A stretch of DNA of 64,000 nucleotides, taken from Desulfatitalea tepidiphila (lineage in GTDB: Bacteria; Desulfobacterota; Desulfobacteria; Desulfobacterales; Desulfosarcinaceae). The notes beneath the pieces were generated by a model. That model saw only the letters and a list, made by a program, of their open reading frames with translations, was not told the DNA's origin and searched no databases. Within the stretch, counting starts at the first letter, position 1. Every line of letters starts with the position of its first letter. Made by a program: the position numbers and the translations under genes. Shown here in pieces: positions 39,409-51,074 of this stretch. The stretch spans positions 124,001 through 188,000 of the forward strand of contig NZ_BCAG01000001.1 in assembly GCF_001293685.1 (NCBI RefSeq), written 5' to 3'.

Positions 39409-39533
39409 AAACGTGAACAATGGCTCAGAATATACTGTAGGCATATGATTTAGTCAATGATCATTATGAGTTGACCTTGTCCGAGGTTGCCGCAAACGGT
39501 CTTTTTTTCACACCCAGTTTACCGGAGAACGCA

Positions 39534-40121
39534 ATGGAGGAAATTCGAGAGAAGAAGCAGGACATCCGCAACGAAGTGGCACGCAAGATCTCCGCTTTGT
39601 CTGCCGATGAGGTGACCCAGCGCACCCGCGCAATAGAGAACCGGTTGTTTGAATTCGCTAATTTTTTAGAGTCCCGTATCGTTCTGTTGTACACCCCTGC
39701 CCCGAACGAAGTAGATACGCTGGAAATCATTCGAAGAAGCTACCTGTACGGCAAGATCATCGTGTTGCCCGCATTCGATCCCAATTCGCGCAGCATGCGC
39801 CTGTTCAAGGTCGACGATTTGAACCGGGACCTGGCTCAAGGCACACGGGGCAATCTGGAGCCCAACCCCAAAAGATGCAAGTCGGTGCCCATCGATTGCC
39901 TGGATATCGCCATCATTCCCGGCGTGGCCATGGACGAAAAGGGAGGTCGCGTCGGACAGGGCAATGGCTATTACGACCGGTTGATTCCGGACCTGCCCAT
40001 TACCACCCGCAAGGTGGGGTTGGTCTATGAACTGCAGATTGTCTCGTCGGTTCCTCTGGAAAGCCACGATAAGCATGTGGATATCGTCATTACCGAAGAT
40101 CGGGTAATTTACAAGATCTAA
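39534..40121 (+). CDS. 5-formyltetrahydrofolate cyclo-ligase family protein
   Basis: 195 residues from ATG 39534 with GGAG seven bases upstream. The N-terminal basic region (KKQDIRNEV) and the C-terminal KGGRVGQGNGYYDR motif are the ATP/folate-binding signatures of 5,10-methenyl-THF synthetase. It converts 5-formyl-THF to 5,10-methenyl-THF. I looked for a 6S RNA gene upstream, which neighbours this gene in many proteobacteria, and did not find a convincing one. Confidence 0.9.
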   Translation: MEEIREKKQDIRNEVARKISALSADEVTQRTRAIENRLFEFANFLESRIVLLYTPAPNEVDTLEIIRRSYLYGKIIVLPAFDPNSRSMRLFKVDDLNRDLAQGTRGNLEPNPKRCKSVPIDCLDIAIIPGVAMDEKGGRVGQGNGYYDRLIPDLPITTRKVGLVYELQIVSSVPLESHDKHVDIVITEDRVIYKI

Positions 40122-40243
40122 CCGGGAGGATCTATTCGGGTAAAAACCAAGGAGATTGAACAGTTGCGGGGTCCTGGGGCCTCAATATGCGCTTGACCGT
40201 GTGCCGATGCTCTGATAGACGGTGGCCGGGAGTGGAAACGCCG

Positions 40244-40888
40244 ATGAAGTTTGATCGTTTACGCAACGACATGGTCGAGAAGCAGATCGAGGCCCGGGGT
40301 ATCACGGACCCCAACGTGTTGGCGGCCATGCGCAAAGTGCCGCGACATCTCTTCGTCAGTGAAGCCCTGATGGATCAGGCCTATAGCGATTTTCCCCTGC
40401 CCATCGGCGAGCAGCAGACCATCTCCCAGCCCTACATCGTGGCCGAAATGACCCAGGCCCTCCAGCTGACCAAGGACGATCGCGTTCTTGAGATCGGCAC
40501 CGGATCGGGATACCAGGCGGCGATTCTGGCCCAGATCGCCTTTCGGGTCTACACCATCGAACGCATTCACAGCCTCTATGTCAAGGCGCGCAAGCTTTTC
40601 GACCAACTCGGATACCATAACATTGTCACCCGTTATTCCGACGGTACATCGGGATGGCGGGACGAGAGTCCTTTCGATGCGATCATCGTGACGGCCGGGG
40701 CGCCTGAAATCCCCGCCGTCCTGGTCAACCAGTTGGCGGTTGGCGGCCGAATGGTGATTCCCGTGGGCAACCAGTACAGCCAGGATCTGGTCCGGCTGGT
40801 TCGCGATGAGAGAGGAATCCACCAAGTCAATCTCGGCGGCTGCCGTTTTGTCAAGTTGATTGGGGAGCACGGCTGGAGAGAGCCATAG
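40244..40888 (+). CDS. pcm: Protein-L-isoaspartate O-methyltransferase
   Basis: 214 residues from ATG 40244, the family's usual length; the upstream in-frame ATG at 40187 would add 19 atypical residues. Motifs: the N-terminal [11 protein letters not shown], the [13 protein letters not shown] segment, the SAM-binding [13 protein letters not shown], and the C-terminal LVRLVR. Repairs isoaspartyl residues in aged proteins. The stop directly abuts the ATG of the yqaA-like gene. Confidence 0.95.
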   Translation: MKFDRLRNDMVEKQIEARGITDPNVLAAMRKVPRHLFVSEALMDQAYSDFPLPIGEQQTISQPYIVAEMTQALQLTKDDRVLEIGTGSGYQAAILAQIAFRVYTIERIHSLYVKARKLFDQLGYHNIVTRYSDGTSGWRDESPFDAIIVTAGAPEIPAVLVNQLAVGGRMVIPVGNQYSQDLVRLVRDERGIHQVNLGGCRFVKLIGEHGWREP

Positions 40889-41470
40889 ATGTTGCGACGG
40901 CTGTACGACTGGGTGCTTCATTGGGCCGAGACACCTTACAGCACATGGGCCCTTTTTTTTCTCTCCCTGGCCGAGGCCTCGTTTTTCCCAATCCCCCCGG
41001 ATGTGCTTCTTATCGCTCTGGCCGTGGCCAAGCCCGCCAAGGCATTCCGCTATGCATGGGTGTGCGCGTTGGGATCGCTCATTGGCGGCTGTATCGGATA
41101 CGCCATCGGCTATGGCTTCATGACCGGCATCGGCCAGCGCATCGTGGAGCTTTACGGCTTTGCCGACAAGGTCGACTATATCGGTGATCTATACCGGCGT
41201 TACAACGCGTGGGCCGTGGGCATTGCCGGGTTCACACCGATTCCCTACAAAGTGTTTACCATCGCGGCCGGGATGTTCCGGATCGACTTCGCCGTTTTTG
41301 TGCTGGCCTCGCTGGTTTCCCGTTCGGCGCGTTTTTTTCTGGTCGCCGGCTTGATTTACAAATTCGGTCCCGGCATCCAGAGGGTGATCGATCGCTATTT
41401 CGACCTCATGGCGGTCACCTTCGTGGTGTTGCTGGTCCTCGGTTTTGTCGGGATCAAATACATCTTTTAG
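40889..41470 (+). CDS. YqaA/DedA-like (VTT domain) inner-membrane protein
   Basis: 193 residues with about four to five hydrophobic helices. The SNARE-associated/VTT domain is indicated by FFPIPPDVLLIALA, the GSLIGGCIGYAIG glycine motif, and AGFTPIPYKVFTIAAGMF. YqaA and DedA proteins contribute to membrane homeostasis; some family members flip lipids. It begins one base after the pcm stop, so the two are co-transcribed. Confidence 0.87.
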   Translation: MLRRLYDWVLHWAETPYSTWALFFLSLAEASFFPIPPDVLLIALAVAKPAKAFRYAWVCALGSLIGGCIGYAIGYGFMTGIGQRIVELYGFADKVDYIGDLYRRYNAWAVGIAGFTPIPYKVFTIAAGMFRIDFAVFVLASLVSRSARFFLVAGLIYKFGPGIQRVIDRYFDLMAVTFVVLLVLGFVGIKYIF

Positions 41471-41482
41471 CCCGCAAACCCC

Positions 41483-42808
41483 TCAGAGATCCTTGACCAG
41501 GCGATTGGCCGGTGCCTTCCGGATGTCATGTTCCAGTTTGTCCAACACGTCCATCATGCGTTCAACCCCATGCCCGACTGGCGCCCTCCGCTCCTCCGGG
41601 GCTGCGTCGCCCATGGGCAACAGGACATCGGCCACCGTTATGCCATGAATATCCCGGGCCGGTTGATAGCCGATCTCTTCCGCCGTTTCCATTTCGACCG
41701 CGGAAACGATGTTGCTTTGGACCAATTGATCGATCAATAGCGCGACCAGTCCGGAGGGCCACGCGAGACGCTCCGCAATTTCCCGGATGGGAAGAGGCGG
41801 GCCGCCGTTTTCAAAATTGGAAACGATCAACCGCAGTACCGTCAGGGTATGCGATTTTCGCGTGCGTAAATTCATTTCCTGGAAATCGACCTGCATGGCA
41901 TACGCATCCACATGCTGATGGGCATAGGCGAATTGCGCACCCATGAGCACGATCATCCAACTGAAATACATCCAGATGAGGAAAAAGGGCAGCGCGGCGA
42001 AGCTGCCGTAAATGGCGTTATAGTTGGACAGAAACACCTGGAGGTGGATATAGGCCCATTGGGTGATTTGAAACAGCGTACCGGCGAAGATACCGGCCAG
42101 CAGGGCCGAGGAAAACCGAACGCGCGTGTTGGGCAGAACGATATAAATGAGAATGAACAGGAGCCAGGTCAATGCGAAGGGCAGCCATCTGAGCATCAGA
42201 AAGATCACCGGGCTGGCCATTTTGAGCAGGGCCAACCGGCCGGTGATGGCCTCGACCTGGGCCATGATGAAGAGGTTGATGCTGCTCGAAAGGATGACCA
42301 GCAGCGGGCCGATGACCAGGATGGCCAGATAGTCGGTAAATTTGCGGACGAACGAGCGGGATTGGACCTTCCAGATGTCGTTGAGCGTGTCCTCGATGTG
42401 GTTGAGGACCTTGACGGCCGACCAGAACAGCACCACCACCCCGATACCGGCGATCAATCCGCCCTGTGTATTGGCCAACAGCGAGCGGGCAAACGTGATA
42501 ATTTTGTCCACGACCACTTCCTGGCCGGCCAAATGCTGATAAAACATCTTTTCCAGGCGTTGTTCCAGGCCAAACCCCTTGGCGATGCCAAAGGCCATGG
42601 CGGCCACCGGAACGACGGCCAGCAGGCTGTAGAACGTCAGGGCCGACGCCCGCAAGGCGCAGTCGTCGCGTACGTAGCCTTGAACGGTCAACAGCAGGAC
42701 CCGCATGGGTTTGAGCAAGAGGGCCCTGACCGTGGGGAGATCGCTCTTGTCCAGACGCCAGATTTCGGTTTCGAGGAACCGGATGATGCGGGTTTTGGCC
42801 TTTTTCAT
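41483..42808 (-). CDS. YihY/BrkB-family inner-membrane protein
   Basis: 441 residues from ATG 42808 (MKKAKTRIIRF); the frame extends to an ATG at 42901 with an extra hydrophobic segment, and neither start has a clear ribosome-binding site. About six membrane helices span ~70-340, with the family signature DDCALRASALTFYSLLAVVP and later LPFFLIWMYFSWMIVLMGAQFAY. A cytoplasmic C-terminal region resembling a winged helix (IREIAERLAWPSGLVALLIDQL) follows, as in longer family members. Function unproven. Downstream of aceB-aceA on the same strand. Confidence 0.85.
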   Translation of the reverse strand: MKKAKTRIIRFLETEIWRLDKSDLPTVRALLLKPMRVLLLTVQGYVRDDCALRASALTFYSLLAVVPVAAMAFGIAKGFGLEQRLEKMFYQHLAGQEVVVDKIITFARSLLANTQGGLIAGIGVVVLFWSAVKVLNHIEDTLNDIWKVQSRSFVRKFTDYLAILVIGPLLVILSSSINLFIMAQVEAITGRLALLKMASPVIFLMLRWLPFALTWLLFILIYIVLPNTRVRFSSALLAGIFAGTLFQITQWAYIHLQVFLSNYNAIYGSFAALPFFLIWMYFSWMIVLMGAQFAYAHQHVDAYAMQVDFQEMNLRTRKSHTLTVLRLIVSNFENGGPPLPIREIAERLAWPSGLVALLIDQLVQSNIVSAVEMETAEEIGYQPARDIHGITVADVLLPMGDAAPEERRAPVGHGVERMMDVLDKLEHDIRKAPANRLVKDL

Positions 42809-42919
42809 TGCGATATCGATGTTCGCCTGGCCGGCGGAGAACCGCACGGCGCAGGCGAGAAAGGCGGTGCACAGAACAACACCGAGGATCTTTACGCCCA
42901 TGGTGGGCGCGCCGAGAAG

Positions 42920-44257
42920 CTAGAACTGGGCCTCTTCGGTGGATCCTTTCAGGGCCGAAACCGAAGATAGGCCTTCGGTGATGCTGTTGAGCACACGGTC
43001 GAAATAGCCGGTGCCCACGAATTTCTGGTGGGTGGTGGCCATGTAGCCGTCCTCTTTGCCATGGGCGAACTCCGCCTGCTGAAAACGGGCGTATGCGGCC
43101 ATGCCTTCGGTTTTGTAGCTGTGGGCCAGGTCGAACATGCCCAGGTTCAGGGTATGGAAGCCGGCCAGGGTCACGAACTGGAATTTGTAGCCCATTTCGG
43201 CCAATTCATTTTGAAAATTGGCGATAACCTTGTCGTCCAGGTGCGCCTTCCAGTTGAAAGAGGGCGAGCAGTTGTAGGCCAGGAGCTTGCCGGGAAATTT
43301 GGCATGAATGCCTTCGGCGAAGCGCCGGGCCTCAATGATGTCGGGTTTCTGGGTCTCGCACCAGATGATGTCGGCATAGGGGGCGTAGGCCAGACCGCGG
43401 GCAATGGCCAGGTCGATGCCGGCGTTGATATAGTAAAACCCCTCGGAGGATCGCGGTTGATCGAGCAGAAACGGCTTGTCCCGTTCGTCGATGTCGCTGG
43501 TCAGCAGACGGGCGGCCTCGGCGTCGGTGCGGGCGATGAGCACGGTGGGCACGCCGCAGATGTCCGCTGCCAGACGAGCGGCGATCAGCTTGGTGATGAA
43601 CTCCTGGGCCGGCACAAGTACCTTGCCGCCCATGTGACCGCATTTTTTGGCCGAAGCCAGTTGATCTTCGAAGTGAACTCCGGCGGCGCCGGCCTCGATC
43701 ATGTCACGCATCAGTTCGAACGCATTGAGCGGCCCGCCGAAGCCGGCCTCCGCATCGGCCACGATGGGGGCGTACCAATAGGGACCGTTTTTGCGGCCGT
43801 CGAGCACCTGGATCTGATCGGCGCGCCGAAGGGCGTTGTTGATTTTGCGCACCACGGACGGCACGCTGTTGGCCGGGTAGAGGCTTTGGTCGGGATACAT
43901 CTGGCCGGCCAGATTGTTGTCGGCCGCCACCTGCCAACCGCTCAGGTAGATGGCCTTCAAACCGGCCTCGACCTGCTGAACCGCCTGGTTCCCGGTCAGG
44001 GCGCCCAGGGCCGGGATATACTTTTCCGTGTGCAGCAGTTGCCAGAGTCGCTGAGCACCGGCGTCGGCCAGGGTGTTTTCGATCTTCAGGGTGCCGCGCA
44101 ATTTCAATACGTCTTCGGCGCTATAGGGCCGGACGATGCCCGTCCAACGGGGATCGTTTTCCCATACATATTCCAGTGCGGAAATCTCGTCGGGAAATAT
44201 TTCATGGCAAGAGAGCCGATCGCAAAGGGCCTGGGCTTTTTCAGCGATGGTTTGCAT
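42920..44257 (-). CDS. aceA: Isocitrate lyase
   Basis: 445 residues, bacterial type. The catalytic loop KKCGHMGG has the active-site Cys at 206. [10 protein letters not shown] (Mg-binding) and the NCSPSFNW motif are present. Cleaves isocitrate to glyoxylate and succinate. It lies 17 bases downstream of aceB and is surely co-transcribed. Together with aceB it allows net carbon assimilation from acetyl-CoA. Confidence 0.97.
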   Translation of the reverse strand: MQTIAEKAQALCDRLSCHEIFPDEISALEYVWENDPRWTGIVRPYSAEDVLKLRGTLKIENTLADAGAQRLWQLLHTEKYIPALGALTGNQAVQQVEAGLKAIYLSGWQVAADNNLAGQMYPDQSLYPANSVPSVVRKINNALRRADQIQVLDGRKNGPYWYAPIVADAEAGFGGPLNAFELMRDMIEAGAAGVHFEDQLASAKKCGHMGGKVLVPAQEFITKLIAARLAADICGVPTVLIARTDAEAARLLTSDIDERDKPFLLDQPRSSEGFYYINAGIDLAIARGLAYAPYADIIWCETQKPDIIEARRFAEGIHAKFPGKLLAYNCSPSFNWKAHLDDKVIANFQNELAEMGYKFQFVTLAGFHTLNLGMFDLAHSYKTEGMAAYARFQQAEFAHGKEDGYMATTHQKFVGTGYFDRVLNSITEGLSSVSALKGSTEEAQF

Positions 44258-44274
44258 AAACGAACTCCTTTCCT

Positions 44275-45873
<1,599 letters not shown>

Positions 45874-45903
45874 GGTAGGCCTCCGGAAGGTCCTGTCGGG
45901 TTA

Positions 45904-45923
45904 AGGCCGCCGGGTGGCGGCCT
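45904..45923. other. Hairpin in the aceB leader
   Basis: AGGCCGCC at 45904-45911 and GGCGGCCT at 45916-45923 form a perfect 8-bp stem with a GGGT loop, 31 bases before the aceB ATG on the minus strand. No T-run follows on that strand, so it is not a standard terminator. Further upstream, ATGCGGTGGGC is repeated in tandem at 45991-46012. The rest of the 265-base gap to aceK holds nothing else I recognise apart from the repeat fragment at its end. Confidence 0.45.
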
Positions 45924-46120
45924 GAGTCCAGATGGTGCATTCAAAGGCGGAACGATGGCTAACGATCGCCGTGAAGGTCAGTCGATTGGCATGCGGTGGG
46001 CATGCGGTGGGCGGAAAAGCCCCACGGATTGCAGTGGCATTCAGATAGTTACCAACCCGGCGATGGAACTATAATAAGCGATGGCTTCTGGATGTCAACC
46101 AGGCTGTTTTTCACCCGGGG

Positions 46121-46171
46121 ATCCTAACTGAATGCTCCTTATGGGATCCGGTCCGGTTGGGACAGGTGGCC
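46121..46171 (+). repeat. Fragment of the MITE-like repeat fused to the aceK 3' end
   Basis: Starts ATCCTAACTGAATGC, the left-end sequence of the element, and continues with a degenerate match including GGTTGGGACAGGTGGCC. Similarity stops near 46171, so only the first ~50 bases of a copy remain. The aceK stop codon (46139-46141 on the minus strand) and about its last ten codons lie inside the fragment. Confidence 0.65.
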
Positions 46172-47902
46172 GGGCCGCAACCGTTGCGCTTGATTGTAGG
46201 GCAGGATCGGGGTCAGCGCACCGGAGCGGATCTGCTCCTGGCTCTCGATCCAGAATTCGGGGGTCAATAGATCGGCGTGGTGTTTCATGAAGATGTCCCG
46301 CAGATCCGCGGGCATGGCCAGGAAACGGGCGAATTCCTCGGGAAACACGTCGTTTTCCGCCACCATGTACCACGGTTCGGCAGCCATTTCGTCTTCGTAC
46401 GCCCGGGCCTGGGGCAGCCAACGGAAATGGCAGTCGGTCAGCGGGCACAATTCGTCGTAGTCGTAAAAAATGACCCGTCCCAACTGGGTGACCCCGAAAT
46501 TTTTAAGCAGCATATCCCCTGGAAACACATTGATGTGCGCCAGGTCCTTGATCGCCCGGCCATAATCGATGACGGCCGCCTTGGCATCGGCGGCATCGGC
46601 TTGTTTGAGATAGACGTCCAGGGGAATGAGACGTCTTTCCACGTAGACATGGTGCAGGACGACCCGGTTGCCGTCGACGGTGGCGGTGCGCCGGGCACCG
46701 GTTTCAATTTCATTCAACAAATCCGGGGTAAAGCAGCAATCCTCGATTTCCAGGTTTTCGAAGGTCTGCACATCGATCAGGCGTCCGGCCCGGTCGTGCC
46801 TGAAAACATAGTCGTACTTTTCCATCACCTGCTGCGGGGTGGCGTGCTTGGGAGAGGCGAAGCGGTCTCGGATCAGTTTGTAGATCAGGTTGTCCTGGGG
46901 CATGTTGAAGGCGATCATGACCATGCCCCGCTGTCCGGGGGAAAATTGGAAGCGATCCAGGCCGCAGACCTCCCGGTGGGCGATCAGGTCCCGGTACAGT
47001 TCGGTCTTGCCGTGCTTGTTGTATCCCAGTCCGATATAGAGTTCGGCGATGCGCTTGGTGGGCATCAGTTCTTTTAAAAAGCGCACCAACTCGCCGGGAC
47101 ATGCGGTTTGAACATGAAAATAGGTGTGACTGAAGCTGAACAGGACCCGAACTTCTTCGGTTCTGAGCAACAGGGCATCCACGTAAAGCCCGTCGGGACC
47201 GTTGCCTAACGCGAAAACCAGCGGCATCTGAACATTCGCCATACGCATGCGGCCGATCAGGTAGGCCCCCATCTCCCGGTAAAACGGGGAGGCAACCATG
47301 TCGATGCGCAGGGTCGTTCGCCAATGACCTCCGCCAATGGACTTGAGGCGAAGATTGATGCGTTCGGCGCACAGGCGGGCATCGGTCGCAACATCCGCAA
47401 AAGGCGTGCACAGTCTGAAACGGTCGATCAGGCCCTTGATGGTCTCATCGGTCACCTTGGAAACCTCCAGAGAGAACATCAGGGGGGCATGATCGGGCGG
47501 GGTGTCGGGCGAGGGTTGAGGGGCAATGAATTCAAGATCCGGATCGATGCCGACCGTTTGCAGGATCCGGCGGTTGACCGAGTTGTAGAAGGTGCAGGCC
47601 AGTTCGGCGTCATGACGATGATGCGCCCGTTCCTGGAAGTATTGCTTTATCTTCCGCCATACGGCAGGATTCTGGACCTGCGGGCCTGACAAATCGATGA
47701 GTTTTCGAGACGTGTCTACCACCACCTTGGTGTACAAATCGAGTCGCCGAGCCGTATCCTGGCGCATGCCGAGCCAGTCGCGCCGCTCGAAACGGACCGC
47801 GGCGCGTTGGGAGATATACGAAAATGCACGTGTGTACTTCCCATAACCATTCCACACCAGATCGGATGCTTGGGCGACCTGCGCTTGTCTGTCGGGATGC
47901 AT
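46139..47902 (-). CDS. aceK: Isocitrate dehydrogenase kinase/phosphatase
   Basis: 587 residues from ATG 47902, close to the usual AceK size. Recognised by RFQFSPGQRGMVMIAF, the ATP-binding region KYDYVFRHDRAGRLIDVQTF, and the kinase catalytic part INVFPGDMLLKNFGV...IFYDYDELCPLTDC. AceK phosphorylates and inactivates isocitrate dehydrogenase, diverting isocitrate into the glyoxylate bypass, so the nearby aceB-aceA genes fit. The C-terminal residues (GHLSQPDRIP) are encoded by a repeat fragment and are unlikely to be ancestral. A small zinc-ribbon gene is 23 bases upstream. Confidence 0.94.
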   Translation of the reverse strand: MHPDRQAQVAQASDLVWNGYGKYTRAFSYISQRAAVRFERRDWLGMRQDTARRLDLYTKVVVDTSRKLIDLSGPQVQNPAVWRKIKQYFQERAHHRHDAELACTFYNSVNRRILQTVGIDPDLEFIAPQPSPDTPPDHAPLMFSLEVSKVTDETIKGLIDRFRLCTPFADVATDARLCAERINLRLKSIGGGHWRTTLRIDMVASPFYREMGAYLIGRMRMANVQMPLVFALGNGPDGLYVDALLLRTEEVRVLFSFSHTYFHVQTACPGELVRFLKELMPTKRIAELYIGLGYNKHGKTELYRDLIAHREVCGLDRFQFSPGQRGMVMIAFNMPQDNLIYKLIRDRFASPKHATPQQVMEKYDYVFRHDRAGRLIDVQTFENLEIEDCCFTPDLLNEIETGARRTATVDGNRVVLHHVYVERRLIPLDVYLKQADAADAKAAVIDYGRAIKDLAHINVFPGDMLLKNFGVTQLGRVIFYDYDELCPLTDCHFRWLPQARAYEDEMAAEPWYMVAENDVFPEEFARFLAMPADLRDIFMKHHADLLTPEFWIESQEQIRSGALTPILPYNQAQRLRPGHLSQPDRIP

Positions 47903-47925
47903 TCGAATTGACCTGCCTTTTCTGG

Positions 47926-48147
47926 CTAGCCGATGGCCGCCGGTCTGCAGAGCAACTCTGCATCGGTGGCGATTCTTCCGCAACCGTCGCACACATATTT
48001 CATAGCGGATAATTTGGATTTGCACACATGGATCGGATCAGTATCCGGTGCGCCGCAAAAACGGCACCGCTGCCTGTCGTTGCAGGGGTTGCACAAATGT
48101 CCGGGCACCTTGGCGACGGCGCCGCAACGTTTGCATGTATAGCTCAT
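47926..48147 (-). CDS. Small multi-zinc-ribbon protein upstream of aceK
   Basis: 73 residues from ATG 48147, with AAAGGAG six bases upstream. Eleven Cys/His-type ligands occur in CxxC sets: C5/C8, C19/C22, C28/C31, then H40/C42 and C53/C56, with C67. This suggests two or three zinc ribbons. I do not recognise a named family. It is 23 bases before aceK on the same strand and likely in the same transcript. Confidence 0.65.
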   Translation of the reverse strand: MSYTCKRCGAVAKVPGHLCNPCNDRQRCRFCGAPDTDPIHVCKSKLSAMKYVCDGCGRIATDAELLCRPAAIG

Positions 48148-48343
48148 GGCACACTCCTTTCGCCCATGCCGTATCAGGTCATTTGGAATATGCGACGCGT
48201 GTTGGTTCACACGTACCCTCCGGTCATGGAGCCCTGGTAGTTTGATTTAATTTAATTTTATATTATAGGTGTCTAAAAAGTGATCGCAAGGGGGGCCGGC
48301 GCTTTGGCGTCGGGCTCCGGTAAACCATAAAAGGATACGAATC

Positions 48344-48622
48344 ATGAGTTCTAAAGAGAAGATGCAACCCTTGGAAAAGCTCGAAGCCTTCGAATCCTAT
48401 GCGGACTTCCTGCGCTATGTGGAGGCGCGATTCGATTTGCGACCAGGTGAACCGGAGGCTTTATACAGCGTCCTGGTCAAGCTTCAGAACGTCGGTGCGG
48501 ATCCGCTCAAGGCCATGGAGGATTGCATTTACAAGATGGCCAAGCACGATTGCCACGATATGCTGCGTTTTATGATGCACGTGGAGAACATGGATCTTGC
48601 AAAGTTGAAGGAGGATCCATGA
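48344..48622 (+). CDS. Small conserved-looking protein of unknown function
   Basis: 92 residues, AAAAGG about ten bases before the ATG. The sequence is acidic and helical (EKLEAFESYADFLRYVEARF) with a Cys/His cluster (CIYKMAKHDCHDML). No signal peptide or membrane helix. I do not recognise the family. The good ribosome-binding site and codon use support a real gene. It stands alone, 153 bases upstream of trpB2. Confidence 0.6.
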   Translation: MSSKEKMQPLEKLEAFESYADFLRYVEARFDLRPGEPEALYSVLVKLQNVGADPLKAMEDCIYKMAKHDCHDMLRFMMHVENMDLAKLKEDP

Positions 48623-48775
48623 GACGAGAGACCCCTCTGGAAACGGCTTCGGACGATCCAAATTTACCTTGACACCCGGCTGCTTTTCATTGTTTTTAGG
48701 GTTGCGCGAAAAAAATCGCCATGAACATCATCGGCCCGAAATAACGCCCTTACCGACGACCAAGGAGGCTGTTTA

Positions 48776-50152
48776 ATGAAAGCGAAAAGCGTCATCCTGC
48801 CCGCAAACGAGATTCCCCGCCAATGGTACAATATCCTCGCCGACATCAAGATGAATCCACCTCTGGGACCGGATGGCAAACCCATTCAGCCCGACGCCCT
48901 GGCACCGGTGTTCCCCATGAATCTCATCGAGCAGGAGGTCAGCACCGAGCGTTGGATCGACATACCCGAACCGGTGCTCGATGTGCTCTCCATCTGGCGG
49001 CCGGGCGCCCTGACCCGCGCCGACCGTTTCGAGAAGGCGCTCGGAACGCCGGCCCGGATCTATTTCAAATATGAAGGCGCCAGCCCTCCGGGCAGCCACA
49101 AGCCCAACACGGCGGTTCCCCAGGCCTATTATAATAAGGTGTTCGGCATCGAACGCATGACCACCGAGACGGGTGCCGGCCAATGGGGCAGCGCGTTGGC
49201 TTTTGCCTGCTCTCAATTCGGACTGGCCTGCAAGGTCTTCATGGTGCGCATCAGCTTCGATCAAAAACCCTACCGCAAGGCCATGATGGAGACCTGGGGC
49301 GGAGAGTGCGTGGCCAGCCCCAGCAACGAAACCAAAGCCGGCCAGGAGGCCTTGGCCAAGGACCCCAATACGCCGGGCAGCCTGGGCATTGCCATCAGCG
49401 AGGCCATCGAGCAGGCGGTCGGCGATTCCACCGGCAAGACCCGCTACTCGTTGGGCAGCGTGCTCAACCATGTCATGCTTCACCAGACCATCATCGGCCT
49501 GGAGGCCAAAAAACAGCTCGCCATGATCGGCGAGTACCCGGACATCATTATCGGATGCGCCGGCGGCGGCAGCAACTTTGCCGGACTGGCCTTTCCCTTT
49601 GTCCTGGACAAGATCAACGGCAAGCAGATCGAGATCCTCCCGGTCGAGCCCATGGCCTGCCCCACCCTGACCAAAGCACCGTTCGTATACGATCATGGCG
49701 ACACGGCCCGTTATACCCCGCTTCTGCCCATGTACAGCCTGGGGCACGCCTTCGTACCGGCCCCCATCCATGCCGGAGGGTTACGCTATCATGGCATGGC
49801 GCCGACCGTCAGCCAGTTGGTCGATGAAGGTATCCTTACCCCCAAATCGGTGGTTCAAAGCGACTGCTTCAAAGCTGGCATCCTCTGGGCGCGCACCGAA
49901 GGGGTCATCCCGGCCCCCGAAACCACCAACGCCCTGGCCCAGGTGGTGATCGAGGCCAACAAGGCCAAGGAGGAGGGCAAGGAGAAGGTGATCGTTTTCA
50001 ACTTCAGCGGCCATGGCCTGCTCGATCTGACCGGATATGAAAAATTTCTGCACGGGGACCTGAAGGATTTTGCCCTCAGCGAAGACGACCTGGGGAAATC
50101 CATGTCTGTCTTTGCCGGTTACCCCAAACCGCAGCATATCAAGAGTTTTTAA
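48776..50152 (+). CDS. trpB: Tryptophan synthase beta chain, TrpB2 type
   Basis: 458 residues, longer than TrpB1 and typical of the TrpB2 class. PLP Lys is K109 in [18 protein letters not shown] and the phosphate-binding GCAGGGSNF are present. A strong AAGGAGG lies before the ATG. TrpB2 joins indole and serine to give tryptophan and often occurs without a neighbouring trpA, as here. The 153-base leader has a TTGACA at 48669-48674 but no good -10. Confidence 0.93.
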   Translation: MKAKSVILPANEIPRQWYNILADIKMNPPLGPDGKPIQPDALAPVFPMNLIEQEVSTERWIDIPEPVLDVLSIWRPGALTRADRFEKALGTPARIYFKYEGASPPGSHKPNTAVPQAYYNKVFGIERMTTETGAGQWGSALAFACSQFGLACKVFMVRISFDQKPYRKAMMETWGGECVASPSNETKAGQEALAKDPNTPGSLGIAISEAIEQAVGDSTGKTRYSLGSVLNHVMLHQTIIGLEAKKQLAMIGEYPDIIIGCAGGGSNFAGLAFPFVLDKINGKQIEILPVEPMACPTLTKAPFVYDHGDTARYTPLLPMYSLGHAFVPAPIHAGGLRYHGMAPTVSQLVDEGILTPKSVVQSDCFKAGILWARTEGVIPAPETTNALAQVVIEANKAKEEGKEKVIVFNFSGHGLLDLTGYEKFLHGDLKDFALSEDDLGKSMSVFAGYPKPQHIKSF

Positions 50153-50232
50153 CCTTCGAGAATCGCGAGGCGGCGGCCGGAGCGTAAGGGCGCGCGCCCT
50201 GATGCCGGCCGCCGCTGTGAAAGTGCCGTCCC

Positions 50233-50493
50233 ATGCTCTACGACGAAAAAGAGAGGCGCTGCCCGCGATTGGGCAGCGTGGTGTCCTTCCGATTTTGTCG
50301 CACCAGCGAAAACGGCCGGCCCTGCTTCAAGGTGCTCGACTGCTGGTGGGAATCTTTCGATGTAACGGCCTATTTCAAGGCCTGCTTGAGCCCCGAGGCG
50401 TTCGATCGTCTCGCCCATCCGGCCCCGCCCAACAAAGTCGCCAGCCTCCTGGATGTGATTCGCCAGGCCCAGGCGCGCGTGGAGGAAAAATAG
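50233..50493 (+). CDS. Hypothetical protein, 86 residues
   Basis: Small soluble protein with two Cys near the N-terminus (RRCPRLG, FRFCRTSENGRPCFKVLDCWW) and no membrane segment. It lies 80 bases after trpB2 on the same strand and ends 15 bases before the convergent DOMON-like gene. The Cys and Trp pattern (CFKVLDCWWESFDV) recalls small metal- or cofactor-binding proteins, but I do not recognise the family. Confidence 0.6.
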   Translation: MLYDEKERRCPRLGSVVSFRFCRTSENGRPCFKVLDCWWESFDVTAYFKACLSPEAFDRLAHPAPPNKVASLLDVIRQAQARVEEK

Positions 50494-50507
50494 CCGATGG
50501 GGTCACC

Positions 50508-51047
50508 TTAAAGCTCGAGCCGAAAGCCCGCGGGATGGTGAAAGTCGGGTTTGTCCCCTCCATGGACCAGGGCCCAGTAGGATTTTTCCCCCGTCGCTGC
50601 TACGAGAACGGCGCTGAGGGCCAATCGGATCGGCCGGCCCTCGAGCTTCAGTTTTTTCAGATCAATATCCACGGTGAGCCGCATTGCCTTTCGCAGGGGC
50701 AACATCTCCATTGGAAACCCGTCAAATGCCGCTTCCGGATGCATCCCCTGTCGGTAGTCGTCGAAATGATAGACGTTCCAATGCCCTGCCGGTGAAAAGT
50801 TGAATTCCCAGTAGGCGGATGCGGTCTGCGCACCGATGAAACACTCGAAGCAGGTGTCCTCCCACAGCCCCTGCCTGCGCTCGGGATGGGTGACAACGGA
50901 CGGCAGGCGCAGCCGGTGGATGGGGCCTGTGAGCTCGAAGGCGAGGCTCAACCTGTCGCCAATGCGTTCTACCAGGCCGGTCAGGGCGAAGGTTGCCGTA
51001 TCCTGATCCGGCCGAAACTGTTGCAGCATAGCCCGCGCTTGTGGCAT
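50508..51047 (-). CDS. DOMON-like domain protein
   Basis: 179 residues from ATG 51047 with AAAGGAGG seven bases upstream. A beta-rich domain contains GLWEDTCFECFIG, YWEFNFSPAGHWNVYHFDDY and RLALSAVL, typical of DOMON-like sequences seen near MurB-type or unknown proteins. DOMON folds bind haem or sugars; no ligand can be assigned here. No signal peptide, so cytoplasmic. Repeat copy 4 begins 36 bases upstream of its start. Confidence 0.72.
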   Translation of the reverse strand: MPQARAMLQQFRPDQDTATFALTGLVERIGDRLSLAFELTGPIHRLRLPSVVTHPERRQGLWEDTCFECFIGAQTASAYWEFNFSPAGHWNVYHFDDYRQGMHPEAAFDGFPMEMLPLRKAMRLTVDIDLKKLKLEGRPIRLALSAVLVAATGEKSYWALVHGGDKPDFHHPAGFRLEL

Positions 51048-51074
51048 CGGTCCTCCTTTGGTTTTTTGGATTCT

